26,370 nucleotides of DNA, from contig CAXMST010000184.1 in NCBI GenBank assembly GCA_964196325.1, positions 1 through 26,370 on the forward strand, written 5' to 3'. The notes beneath the pieces were generated by a model, which did no database searches, was not told the origin of the DNA, and saw only the letters and a list, made by a program, of their open reading frames with translations. Shown one piece after another: positions 15,299 to 22,818 of the stretch. Position 1 is the stretch's first letter. Every line of letters starts with the position of its first letter. The translations under genes and the position numbers were made by a program. This stretch comes from CAXMST01 sp964196325 (GTDB lineage: Bacteria; Actinomycetota; Thermoleophilia; Solirubrobacterales; 70-9).

Positions 15299-17076
15299 TG
15301 GCGGTTGAGAAGGAGCAGGCGGTCGATCCGGTCACCCTCGATCTGATCGAGAACGCGTTGCTGAACGCGCGCTTCGAGATGGATGAGGTGGTGCGGCGGG
15401 CCGCGATGTCGCCGACGATCCGCGTCCAGCACGACGAGTTCCCGATGATCTGCAACAGCCGCGGGCAGATGGTCGTCGGTCAGTTCGGCTCCTACATCCC
15501 CGAGGTGATCGAGCGCTTCGGCAGCGTCGGCGAGGGCGACGTCGTCTTGCTCAACGACCCCTACATCTGCCGGGGCTCGATCTCGCACTGCAATGACTGG
15601 CTGGTGATCCTGCCGATCTTCCACGGCGGCGAGCTGGTCGGCTTCTCCTCGATCTTCGGGCACATGATGGACGTCGGGGGCAAGGTCCCCGGCTCGCAGG
15701 TCTCCGACGCCACCTCGATCTGGGAGGAGGGGATCCGGATCCCGCCGGTGAAGATCTTCGAGGCCGGGGTGCTGAACGAAGCTGCGCTGGCGATCATCCT
15801 CAACAACACCCGCACCCCCGACACCAACCACTCGGATCTGATGTCGTTGATCGGCGGCTGTCGCGCCGCCGAGCGGAGGGTGATCGAGATCTGCGATCGC
15901 TTCGGTCTCGACACCTACGAGGCGGCCTGCGACGCCCTGCTCGACCGGACCCGCAAGGCGATGGCTGTGCTGATCCGCGAGTACGTGCCCGAGGAGAAGG
16001 TCTCGTTCACCGACTGGGTCGACGACGACGGCCTCGGCAACGGGCCCTTCAAGATGGTGCTGACGATCTGGCGCGAGGGCGATGTCTGCCACTGCGACTG
16101 GACCGGGACCGACGACCAGGCCCCCGGCTCGATCAACTTCCACATCCACGAGGGCCTCGTGAAGCTGTTCTTCGGGATCTACATGATCATGGCCTTTGAC
16201 CCCAAGATCCTCTTCAACGACGGCATCTACGACGTCTTCGAGGTGACCCTTCCCGAGGGCTCGCTGCTCAACCCGGAGTTCCCGGCGCCACTCTCGAACC
16301 GGCTCAACGTGCACACGCGGTTCTTCGATTGCCAGAGCGGCGCCCTCGGCCAGAAGGCGCCGGAGCTCTCGATGGCCGCCGGCTACGGCACCTCGCCCTA
16401 CTTCGTGTTCTCCGGGGACGACGAGCACGGGCGCTACTTTCAGTTCGTGGAGTTGCTGTTCGGCGGGATCCCGGGGCGCCCGATCGGCGACGGGCTCGAC
16501 GGTCACTCCTGGTGGCCGATGTTCCGCACCACCCCGGCCGAGTACACCGAGGGCTACTACCCGGTCCGCATCGACCACTACATCCCGGTGATCGACTCGG
16601 GCGGCGCGGGTCTGCATCGGGGCGGTACCGGGATCGAGAAGCTCTACGTCTTCACCGGCCCGGGCGAGTTCACCGTCAACGATGATCGCGCCCTGATCGC
16701 CCCGTGGGGGATCGGTGGCGGCCGCGCGGGCGGGTGCAGCTCGAAGCGCTTGATCCGCGCGGACGGCAGCGAGGAGGAGCTGCCCTCGAAGATCGACGCG
16801 GTCAGCGTCAAGGCTGGCGATCAGCTCGTCTTCCGAACCGCCGGCGCCGGCGGCTGGGGCGATCCGCTCATCCGCGACCCCGAGCTCGTGCTCGCGGATG
16901 TCAAGCGTGAACTCGTCTCGGCAGAGGCGGCTCGACGGGACTACGGTGTTGCGCTCGGCGACGGGGCCGTCGACGGTGAGGCCACCCGGGAGCTCCGGGC
17001 GCGGCTCACCGAGGGACGCGGCGAGCCGCCGCAGTTCGACTACGGCGAGCTGCCCGAGGGCGTGACCGTCGGATGA
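15298..17076 (+). CDS. hyuB: Hydantoinase B/oxoprolinase family protein, HyuB (pair 2)
   Basis: A 592-residue B subunit. VTLDLIENALLNARFEMD opens the conserved region, followed by LNDPYICRGSISH, SSIFGHMMDVGG, the GDGLDGHSWWPMF block and SGGAGLHRGG, with GAGGWGDPL near the C-terminus. It shares these blocks in order with the HyuB at 3101-4996 but is about 40 residues shorter, mainly at the C-terminus. The start overlaps the hyuA2 stop by one base (TGATG) and its own stop overlaps the lyase start as ATGA, which argues for balanced co-translation of all three proteins. The substrate is unassigned. Confidence 0.93.
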   Translation: MAVEKEQAVDPVTLDLIENALLNARFEMDEVVRRAAMSPTIRVQHDEFPMICNSRGQMVVGQFGSYIPEVIERFGSVGEGDVVLLNDPYICRGSISHCNDWLVILPIFHGGELVGFSSIFGHMMDVGGKVPGSQVSDATSIWEEGIRIPPVKIFEAGVLNEAALAIILNNTRTPDTNHSDLMSLIGGCRAAERRVIEICDRFGLDTYEAACDALLDRTRKAMAVLIREYVPEEKVSFTDWVDDDGLGNGPFKMVLTIWREGDVCHCDWTGTDDQAPGSINFHIHEGLVKLFFGIYMIMAFDPKILFNDGIYDVFEVTLPEGSLLNPEFPAPLSNRLNVHTRFFDCQSGALGQKAPELSMAAGYGTSPYFVFSGDDEHGRYFQFVELLFGGIPGRPIGDGLDGHSWWPMFRTTPAEYTEGYYPVRIDHYIPVIDSGGAGLHRGGTGIEKLYVFTGPGEFTVNDDRALIAPWGIGGGRAGGCSSKRLIRADGSEEELPSKIDAVSVKAGDQLVFRTAGAGGWGDPLIRDPELVLADVKRELVSAEAARRDYGVALGDGAVDGEATRELRARLTEGRGEPPQFDYGELPEGVTVG

Positions 17077-17939
17077 GCACCGATCAGCGCCCGGCGGCGA
17101 GCGTGTTGCGCGAGCGGCTTGCCGAGGACCGGATCCTGGTCGCGATCGGGGTCCACGACGGACTCACCGCGCGACTCGCCGAGCGGGCCGGCTTCGAGGC
17201 CTTCTACCACGGCGGCTATGCCGTCGCGGCCCATCAGTACGGAATGCCCGACATCGGGCTGGTCGGCCTGAGCGAGATGGTCGAGAATCTGCTGCGGGTC
17301 GTCAACGTTTCCACGGTGCCGGTGATCACCGACGCAGACACGGGCTATGGCGAGATCCCGGGCGTGCGCCGCACGGTTCGCGAGATGGAGCGCGCCGGGG
17401 CGGCGGCGATCCAACTCGAGGACCAGGTCTTCCCCAAGAAGTGCGGCCACATGGACGGCAAGGAGGTCGTGCCACGGGACGAGATGGTGCTCAAGGTGAG
17501 GGCCGCGGTCGAGGCTCGCAGCGAGGACGATCTGGTGATCATCGCGCGCACCGACGCGCTGCAGCCGAACGGCCTTGACGACGCGATCGAGCGTTGCAAC
17601 GCCTACGCGGAAGCCGGCGCCGATGTGGTCTTCGTTGATGCTCCCGGCAGCGCCGAGGAGTTGGCCGAGGTTGCCGATCGGGTCGAGGGGATCTCACTGG
17701 CCAACATGTCCGAGACGGGGCGAACCCCTGTGATGACCGCGGCCGAGCTCGAGGCGATGGGCTACGGGGTCGTGATCTTCCCGAGCCCCCAGGTGCGGAT
17801 CTTCGCCCAGGCCTACGAGGAGCTCTGTCGAGAGCTGCTCGAGCGCGGCGGGACCGCCGGGGTGCTCGATCGGATGATGGACTTCGAGGAAGTCAACCGC
17901 CTGCTGGGCGTGGAGGAGTGGCAGGCGATCCAGTCCTGA
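17073..17939 (+). CDS. Isocitrate lyase/PEP mutase family lyase (dimethylmalate/methylisocitrate lyase-like)
   Basis: A 288-residue TIM-barrel enzyme that splits a C-C bond in a 2-hydroxy diacid, typically giving pyruvate or glyoxylate. The catalytic loop is PKKCGHMDGK near residues 126-135, with the active Cys of true lyases. Metal ligands lie in DADTGYGE and QLEDQ. The HGGYAVAAHQYGMPD block resembles methylisocitrate and 2,3-dimethylmalate lyases; the KKCGH loop argues against a phosphonopyruvate-type mutase. Its start overlaps the hyuB2 stop (ATGA). With the LeuC/D-type hydratase just upstream it forms a plausible hydrate-then-cleave pair, as in the last steps of clostridial nicotinate fermentation. 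The actual substrate is not determinable here. Confidence 0.88.
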   Translation: MSTDQRPAASVLRERLAEDRILVAIGVHDGLTARLAERAGFEAFYHGGYAVAAHQYGMPDIGLVGLSEMVENLLRVVNVSTVPVITDADTGYGEIPGVRRTVREMERAGAAAIQLEDQVFPKKCGHMDGKEVVPRDEMVLKVRAAVEARSEDDLVIIARTDALQPNGLDDAIERCNAYAEAGADVVFVDAPGSAEELAEVADRVEGISLANMSETGRTPVMTAAELEAMGYGVVIFPSPQVRIFAQAYEELCRELLERGGTAGVLDRMMDFEEVNRLLGVEEWQAIQS

Positions 17940-17953
17940 GCGCGGGCCGGCGG

Positions 17954-17959
17954 TAGAGT
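17954..17959 (+). promoter_or_regulatory. -10-like box upstream of the slipin gene
   Basis: TAGAGT, 14 bases past the lyase stop. Start at the usual distance would give a leader of roughly 95 bases before the slipin ATG. The -35 region is not recognisable. Confidence 0.4.
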
Positions 17960-17967
17960 GCACACCG

Positions 17968-18015
17968 AGCCCCCTGCGGGGCTAACCCCCAACGTCAGCA
18001 GACTCGGCGCTGACG
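17968..18015 (+). promoter_or_regulatory. Two hairpins in the slipin 5' leader (or terminator of the lyase operon)
   Basis: The first hairpin pairs AGCCCC with GGGGCT over a four-base loop (17968-17983). The second pairs CGTCAGC with GCTGACG over nine bases (17993-18015). The first could end the lyase transcript, though no T-run follows. The second is unlikely to be a terminator and sits about 30 bases before the slipin ribosome site. Confidence 0.4.
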
Positions 18016-18060
18016 CGGAGGGGCAACTTGCAGAAGCCGGGCCAGAAGGAGCGCAAAAGC

Positions 18061-18843
18061 ATGACCGCCTTGATCGTAATCGGGGTACTGATCCTGCTCG
18101 CTCTGATCCTGCTCTCGCTCTCGGTCCGGATCCTGCGCGAGTATGAGCGTGGCGTGATCTTCCGCCTCGGTCGTCTGATTGCGACCAAGGGCCCCGGATT
18201 GATCCTCCTGATCCCGGTCGTCGATCAGATGGTTCGGGTCGATCTGCGAACGATCACGTTGAACGTGCCGCCTCAGGAGGTGATCACCAGGGACAACGTC
18301 ACCGTGCGCGTCAACGCGGTCGCCTACTTTCGGGTGATCGACTCCAACATGGCGATCACCGAGGTCGAAAACTACCTTCGGGCCACCTCCGAGATTTCGC
18401 AGACGACCCTGCGCTCGGTGCTGGGCAAGGCCGAGCTTGATGCGCTGCTGGCCGAGCGCGAACGGCTCAACTCGGAGCTGCAGCGGATCATCGACGAACA
18501 GACCGAGCCCTGGGGCATCAAGGTCTCCACGGTCGAGGTCAAGGACGTCGAGCTGCCGCCTGACATGCAGCGCGCGATCGCCCGCCAGGCCGAGGCCGAG
18601 CGTGCGCGGCGGGCCAAGATCATCGCCGCCGACGGTGAGTTCCAGGCCGCGGACAAGCTCGCCCAGGCAGCCGACATCATCAGCCAGAACCCGGCGACGC
18701 TGCAGTTGCGCTACCTGCAGACCCTGCTGGAGATGGGTGTCAACCAGAACACCACCGTCGTCTTCCCGGTGCCGATCGAGTTCATGAAGGCGTTCGCCTC
18801 AGAGGGAAACCGCCGCTCCGGAGGCGGCGAGCTGCCCGGCTAG
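18061..18843 (+). CDS. Slipin family protein (SPFH/stomatin-like)
   Basis: A 260-residue membrane-anchored SPFH protein. Residues 3-22 form one strongly hydrophobic helix, followed by REYERGVIFRLGRL and the SPFH domain with NVPPQEVITRDNVTVRVNAV. An Ala/Glu/Arg-rich coiled segment (RQAEAERARRAKI) leads to a hydrophobic C-terminal part. Slipins form oligomeric microdomains and often pair with an NfeD protease-like partner; none is visible here. ATG 18061 follows AAGGAG at nine bases; an in-frame TTG at 18028 would put 11 charged residues before the membrane helix and is less likely. The stop is in the same frame as the next gene, 27 bases ahead of its proposed start. Confidence 0.92.
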   Translation: MTALIVIGVLILLALILLSLSVRILREYERGVIFRLGRLIATKGPGLILLIPVVDQMVRVDLRTITLNVPPQEVITRDNVTVRVNAVAYFRVIDSNMAITEVENYLRATSEISQTTLRSVLGKAELDALLAERERLNSELQRIIDEQTEPWGIKVSTVEVKDVELPPDMQRAIARQAEAERARRAKIIAADGEFQAADKLAQAADIISQNPATLQLRYLQTLLEMGVNQNTTVVFPVPIEFMKAFASEGNRRSGGGELPG

Positions 18844-18870
18844 CCCGCTGCCTGGGTCGCGAGAGCAAAC

Positions 18871-19938
18871 CTGACCGACGAGCGCTCCCCTGAGATCCGG
18901 ATCGACCAGCTCACGGGGCTGCGCTCGATCCTTGCTCCCGGGCGTGCGGACCGTCCCGACGCGTTTGCGCCCACACCCCCGGTCACGAGCCCGGAGGCGG
19001 CCGAGCGCTGCCCGTTCTGCGAAGGCCGGGAGGATCGGACCCCGCCCGAGCTCTGGGCCGAGCGACCGGGCGGGGGCGAGCCCGACGGCCCCGGGTGGAC
19101 TCAGCGCGCGGTCCCCAATCTTTATCCGGCGCTCGCGGGCGAGAGTCCGGCTGCGGTGCCGGGGGCGCCGCTGGACTCGGGCCTGAGCAGCGCCGCCGAC
19201 CCGCTCCGATCCTCCTCCCGGGGATCGGAGCCCCAGCTCTTTCGAGCGGTGGTCGCCTCCGGCGCCCACGAGGTGATCGTCCAGGGTCCGGAACATCGAA
19301 CGCGGATGATCGAGTTGGGCGGCGATGGCGTCGCCGGGGCGATGGCCGCGTGGCGGCAGCGCATGGCCGCGCATTCGGCCGAGGCCTCCCTGGTCCACCT
19401 GATCGTCAATGAGGGCCCCGAGGCCGGCGCCTCGCTCGAGCACAGCCATGCTCAGCTCTATGCGCTGCCGTTCGTTCCGGTTGAGATCGCGCGGGAGCGA
19501 GAGCGGCTTGCCGCCTACAACCAGCGGACCATGGGCAGTCACCTACTCGAGGACGTACTGGTCGAGGAGGTGCGGCGTCGCGAGCGCCTGGTCGCGGTCG
19601 ACGACGAGGCGATCCTCTACTGCCCCTGGGCTTCAGGGTCTCCCTTCGAGCTGCGCCTGGCTCCGCGCAGTGCCGCGCCCAGCTTCGAGCACGATGATCG
19701 GGGGGCGGCGATGCTGTCGAGGGCGCTGCAGGCGCTGCAGGCCCTCTTCGGCACGACCCCGCAGCTCAACCTCTGGGTGCGAACTGCACCCCGCGGTACC
19801 GAGGAGTTTCACTGGCACCTCGACATCGTTCCCCGGCTCGGGGTCAAGGCCGGCTTTGAGCTCGGGACCGGCGTCAACATCAACGTCTACCCCCCCGAGC
19901 GGGCCGCCGAGGACCTGCGCGGCGCCCTGGACGGATAG
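18871..19938 (+). CDS. Galactose-1-phosphate uridylyltransferase-like nucleotidyltransferase (CTG start proposed)
   Basis: A 355-residue GalT-family (HIT-superfamily) enzyme that transfers a nucleotidyl group between a nucleotide and a sugar phosphate. Zinc-type Cys47 and Cys50 lie in CPFCEG, the active-site-like H191-S-H193 in GASLEHSHAQL (HPH in classic GalT), and FHWHLDIVPR near residue 313. The frame has no ATG, GTG or TTG between the slipin stop and GTG 19156, yet residues before 19156 are plainly GalT-like (IRIDQLTGLRSIL, CPFCEG, RAVPNLYPAL). CTG 18871 gives a natural (M)TDERSPEIR start after a weak GAGAG site. Starting at 19156 would remove 95 residues and the Cys pair. Whether it acts on galactose or another sugar is unknown. 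Confidence 0.8.
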   Translation: MTDERSPEIRIDQLTGLRSILAPGRADRPDAFAPTPPVTSPEAAERCPFCEGREDRTPPELWAERPGGGEPDGPGWTQRAVPNLYPALAGESPAAVPGAPLDSGLSSAADPLRSSSRGSEPQLFRAVVASGAHEVIVQGPEHRTRMIELGGDGVAGAMAAWRQRMAAHSAEASLVHLIVNEGPEAGASLEHSHAQLYALPFVPVEIARERERLAAYNQRTMGSHLLEDVLVEEVRRRERLVAVDDEAILYCPWASGSPFELRLAPRSAAPSFEHDDRGAAMLSRALQALQALFGTTPQLNLWVRTAPRGTEEFHWHLDIVPRLGVKAGFELGTGVNINVYPPERAAEDLRGALDG

Positions 19939-19941
19939 CCT
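19936..19941 (+). promoter_or_regulatory. -10-like box overlapping the GalT stop
   Basis: TAGCCT uses the TAG stop of the preceding gene and lies seven bases before ATG 19949, the same spacing as at hyuA2. No ribosome site is present, so a leaderless start for the next gene is possible. Confidence 0.35.
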
Positions 19942-19948
19942 TGCCGCG

Positions 19949-20629
19949 ATGAGTCCACCGCTCGCCCGCCCGATTCCCCGCTTCATGTCCGACACGCCCC
20001 AGGAGGCGCGTCCCTATGGCGAGTGGCAGCAGCGGTTGGTCGCGGCCTTCTCCGCTGCCTGTGATTCGCTGGCCAAGGAGGCCGGCGCCTCGCTCGATCC
20101 CGACTCGGTCCGGTTCTTCCCTGAGCGCACCTGGGGAGCGCGAACCTATGTGCCGATCGTTGGCGAGGCGGCCGAGGTCAGCGGCCTGCCCGAGTTCTTC
20201 GGCTACGTCCACTTCGAGCGGGGCACAGATGGAGAGCCGGGCGAGCCCAGCGCAGATGCCGATTTCACCGACGTCACGGCCGACGACAACCCCGATTGGC
20301 AGGTCGACCTGAACGACGCGGTGATCGGGCCCTGGCGGGCCGACGGCGGGCGCGGCGGCGAGGTCACCCTGATCTGGGGCTCGCCCCTGGTCCGCGGCGC
20401 CGTCGCCGCGACCGCCGAGGCCGGTGGCGAGGTGCTCGATCAAACGGCGATCAACGACGGCCGCTTCAGCCTGATCGCGGTCGACGCGATCCACGGCTTC
20501 GGCGACGACCTCTACCTGGACGTCAAGCTCTGGGACCGGCGCCTGAACGAGCTTGCGACCGAGAGCCTCTACGAGTCCGACGAAGAGGACGAGGAGCCCG
20601 AAGAGGCCGAAGAGGCTGAGAAGCCCTAG
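19949..20629 (+). CDS. Hypothetical protein with acidic C-terminal tail
   Basis: A 226-residue protein I do not recognise. It looks cytosolic: no signal peptide or membrane segment. The middle part alternates beta-like stretches (EVTLIWGSPLVRGAV, DDLYLDVKLWDRR) and the last 20 residues are almost all Glu, Asp, Ala and Pro. ATG 19949 has a -10 box seven bases upstream; an alternative ATG at 19985 would drop 12 residues. The long upstream part of this frame is antisense-like overlap with the GalT gene and is not part of the protein. It ends convergently with the next gene, sharing the palindrome CTAG as both stops. No function is proposed. Confidence 0.75.
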   Translation: MSPPLARPIPRFMSDTPQEARPYGEWQQRLVAAFSAACDSLAKEAGASLDPDSVRFFPERTWGARTYVPIVGEAAEVSGLPEFFGYVHFERGTDGEPGEPSADADFTDVTADDNPDWQVDLNDAVIGPWRADGGRGGEVTLIWGSPLVRGAVAATAEAGGEVLDQTAINDGRFSLIAVDAIHGFGDDLYLDVKLWDRRLNELATESLYESDEEDEEPEEAEEAEKP

Positions 20630-20985
20630 GGGTCGGGTCGCTGGGTCTTCTCCTCGAGGTCGTAGTGCTCGGCGGCCGCCTTCAAGGTCCGATCGGCAAG
20701 CACGGTCCCCGACTTGACCTCGGGCGCGCTGACGAGTTGCTCGTGGGTGTAGGGCAGAAAGACGGATCCCTCGCTGCCGACCGCGTCGCGGACCGGGACC
20801 AGCAGGTGGTGGGTCCGGCGAGAGCGGATCAGGAGCCAGCGCAGCTGCTCGCCTACCCGGTAGGCGTCCTCGACCCGACCCAGTGCCCGCCCGAGCTCGT
20901 CGGTGGCCCGCCAACCGACCCAGGCGAGGAGCTCCTCGTCGGTCGGCGGGTGCGATTGCAAGTGGTGGACGGTCCTGGCCTTCAT
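20626..20985 (-). CDS. Small PRC-barrel-like protein
   Basis: A 119-residue protein resembling a single PRC-barrel domain. WRATDELGRALGRVEDAY (near residues 26-43), RWLLIRSRRTHHLLVPVRDAV and VFLPYTHEQLVSAPEV follow the usual order of strand, charged turn, strand and the VPYT-like motif. PRC-barrels occur in ribosome maturation, photosynthetic and stress proteins, so the role stays open. ATG 20985 follows GAGAGG at about nine bases. The assignment rests on pattern, not on an alignment. Confidence 0.72.
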   Translation of the reverse strand: MKARTVHHLQSHPPTDEELLAWVGWRATDELGRALGRVEDAYRVGEQLRWLLIRSRRTHHLLVPVRDAVGSEGSVFLPYTHEQLVSAPEVKSGTVLADRTLKAAAEHYDLEEKTQRPDP

Positions 20986-21131
20986 CGCGTTTTACCTCTC
21001 GGTCGCGTTGGCAGCGAAATCTCGCCAAACCGGTTATCGGCCGCCGAGCTGTTGAGATGAGCGGACGCGGCCGGGCTGGCTAATCGTCCTAGCCCGCGGC
21101 CCGGGCGGGCCCCCGCAAGGCGCCACAATGG
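20986..21131. other. Divergent intergenic region
   Basis: This gap separates two divergent genes and holds no credible ORF. It contains a GCCCGC / GCGGGC hairpin (21092-21110) in front of the membrane-protein gene. I could not place a confident promoter for either side. Confidence 0.4.
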
Positions 21132-21605
21132 ATGGCGATGCGAGTTCTCTGTGGACTAGGTGCGCTGGTCTTCCTCTATCTGGCGGTGATTCCCTCAGGT
21201 TTGATCTACTCGACGCTGGACAGCGCCTGCGCCGGCCCGGGCTGCGAGGTTTCGACGGTCTCACAAGTTCTGCTCATCGTTCTCTACGGGGCCTGCGCGC
21301 TGGCCTTGCTGGGGACGGCGCTCGTGTTCACCGACTACGCGCTGCGCGCTCGGCCCGGAGCTGAGCGCCGCATAGGCCGCGCTCTGAGGCTGGCCGCGCT
21401 CGTGATCGGGATCGCACTGTTTCTGATGTTCAGCGCCGCCTACCCGCTCGGCGGGGCGATCGCAACCGGGCTCGCCGCGATCACGTGGGGATGGATCTGG
21501 ATCGTCGACCGAGATCGCGACCGGGGTGGCGGTCCCGACCACGGCGCGGCCACTAACGGACACGACGCCAACGGTCATCGCGCTCTGCGCGAGGGTCGGC
21601 TCTAG
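21132..21605 (+). CDS. Hypothetical four-helix membrane protein
   Basis: A 157-residue integral membrane protein of no family I recognise. Hydrophobic segments are near residues 4-22, 46-68, 90-108 and 112-126. A loop with two cysteines (ACAGPGC, about 33-39) lies between the first two helices, probably outside, and could form a disulfide. The tail is hydrophilic, rich in Arg, Asp, Gly, Asn and His. ATG 21132 and ATG 21138 are both possible; an ATG at 21128 is in another frame. CACAAT, six bases ending at 21129, could be a -10 box making 21138 a leaderless start. It ends convergently 15 bases from the pirin stop. Confidence 0.75.
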   Translation: MAMRVLCGLGALVFLYLAVIPSGLIYSTLDSACAGPGCEVSTVSQVLLIVLYGACALALLGTALVFTDYALRARPGAERRIGRALRLAALVIGIALFLMFSAAYPLGGAIATGLAAITWGWIWIVDRDRDRGGGPDHGAATNGHDANGHRALREGRL

Positions 21606-21620
21606 CTCAGCCTCGCCCGC

Positions 21621-22370
21621 CTAGCGCGGGCCGCGCTCGGCATGCATCTCCCAGGCGAGCAGCTCGCAGCCCTCCGCCCCGGGGCTCACACGTCGTGGCC
21701 CGGCGTCCCGCAGGCGGGCCGCATCGCCGGCTGCGAGGGCGCCGGCGCCCTCCAGGGTGAGTGAGCCGCGGGCGCAGAATAGGTGCAGGAACGGTGCTTC
21801 GGGCAGGGCCAGCGAGGAGCCCGGCAGGGGGCGGGCGACCCACAGCGTCGCGTCCTTCTGGCGCATCTCCGCCACTGCCCCCGGCTCACGGCCGGACGCG
21901 ACCGGGACCAGCTCGCCACCGTCGAGCGTGTCGCCAAGGTCGATGTCGGCGTAGTAGGGATCGCCGCTGCTGTCCGGCGCGACCCACATCTGCAGCAGGT
22001 GCGTGCGCTCGTCGAACGGGTTCATCTCGGCGTGGCGAACCCCGCCCCCGGCGCTCATGTGTTGAGCCTGGCCGGGCCCGATCACGCCCTGACCGCCCTG
22101 GTTGTCGCTGTGCTCGAGCCGGCCCTCGAGCACCCAGGTCACGACCTCCACCTCGCGATGTGGATGCGGAGGGAACCCCGACCGGGGCGCGATCCGGTCC
22201 TCCTGGTGCACGAACAACAGCCCAAAGTGAGTGTTCGCGGGATCCGGTGGGTGGTGTCCCATCGGGAACGAGCTCAGCGCGTCGAGCCAGCCCATCGAGG
22301 TCTCGATCCGCTCAGAGGAGCGGCGGATCTCAATCGCGCCAGGCCCAGGGACTTCCTCGATCATGCTCAT
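21621..22370 (-). CDS. Pirin family protein
   Basis: A 249-residue bicupin of the pirin family. The metal site is visible: PPHPHREVEVVTWVLEG supplies His ligands, followed by LEHSDN, and AGGGVRHAEMNP supplies the later His and Glu. The C-terminal cupin region is weaker. Bacterial pirins include quercetinase-like dioxygenases and regulatory proteins, so the activity is unassigned. The start is ATG 22370 (MSMIEEV), with a second in-frame ATG two codons on. No convincing ribosome site is seen. Confidence 0.9.
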   Translation of the reverse strand: MSMIEEVPGPGAIEIRRSSERIETSMGWLDALSSFPMGHHPPDPANTHFGLLFVHQEDRIAPRSGFPPHPHREVEVVTWVLEGRLEHSDNQGGQGVIGPGQAQHMSAGGGVRHAEMNPFDERTHLLQMWVAPDSSGDPYYADIDLGDTLDGGELVPVASGREPGAVAEMRQKDATLWVARPLPGSSLALPEAPFLHLFCARGSLTLEGAGALAAGDAARLRDAGPRRVSPGAEGCELLAWEMHAERGPR

Positions 22371-22401
22371 GACTCAAGGATGGCGCATCGGAGCTCCGGC
22401 A

Positions 22402-22505
22402 TCAGAAGCCCGTCCCGCGGAGCGGCGCTCGGACGCTCGAGCCGTTCTTGTAGCCGATCCGCGCGGCGATCTGATCGACGCTCGATGCGGTCGTCCGGCG
22501 TAGGT
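22402..22505 (-). pseudogene. Fragment of AraC/GlxA-type regulator (second HTH)
   Basis: On the - strand this reads RRTTASSVDQIAARIGYKNG followed by SSVRAPLRGTGF and a stop. It matches the second helix-turn-helix of AraC-family regulators of the GlxA type, where SVDEIAARVGYENG-like sequences are common. The rest of the HTH, the whole N-terminal domain and the final helix are missing, and upstream the frame shows no family resemblance. It is a leftover, not a working gene. It abuts the alcohol dehydrogenase fragment that follows on the other strand. Confidence 0.5.
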
Positions 22506-22516
22506 GGCGAGCCCGC

Positions 22517-22729
22517 TTGTCCGCGATGCATCTCAAGTGCATCCACTTCCGCTCATCGGTCGCCAACAGCCGCGTCCACATGGCCGAGGTGATGCAGCTG
22601 CTGACGAGCGGACGGATCGACCCGGATCTGGTCCGGACCTCCGTCCATCCCCTCGAATCAGCAGTCAGTGTGATCGACTCCGCCGGCTTCAAGCCGGTCT
22701 TCACGCAGGAGCTGTCGGGCGCAGCTTGA
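22517..22729 (+). pseudogene. Fragment of zinc-dependent alcohol dehydrogenase (C-terminus)
   Basis: A 70-residue frame starting at TTG. LKCIHFRSSVANSRVHMAEV, then MQLLTSGRIDPDLVRTS and the later GFKPVFTQE match the end of medium-chain Zn-type dehydrogenases, where a sugar- or threonine-dehydrogenase-like subunit ends with a helix, GRIDP and a final VVT strand. The catalytic and Rossmann domains, about 300 residues, are absent; in-frame stops lie at 22451 and 22469. It is read as debris from deletion or recombination. Confidence 0.55.
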
Positions 22730-22818
22730 GCCGCAGGGGTGGGACCGGACCCGGTCGAGCCTGTCGAGGACCTCGGATACCTGCTCGCCGTGGGCCGGGA
22801 CCAGTCCACCCAGGGCCA

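Noticed and set aside
15190..16617. 475-codon open frame on the - strand
   Set aside because: It is antisense to hyuB2 and the hyuA2 end, with no recognisable domain; it is a composition artefact.
19880..21028. 382-codon open frame on the - strand
   Set aside because: It lies over the acidic-tail protein gene and the PRC-barrel-like gene in another frame; repetitive Arg-rich translation with no domain.
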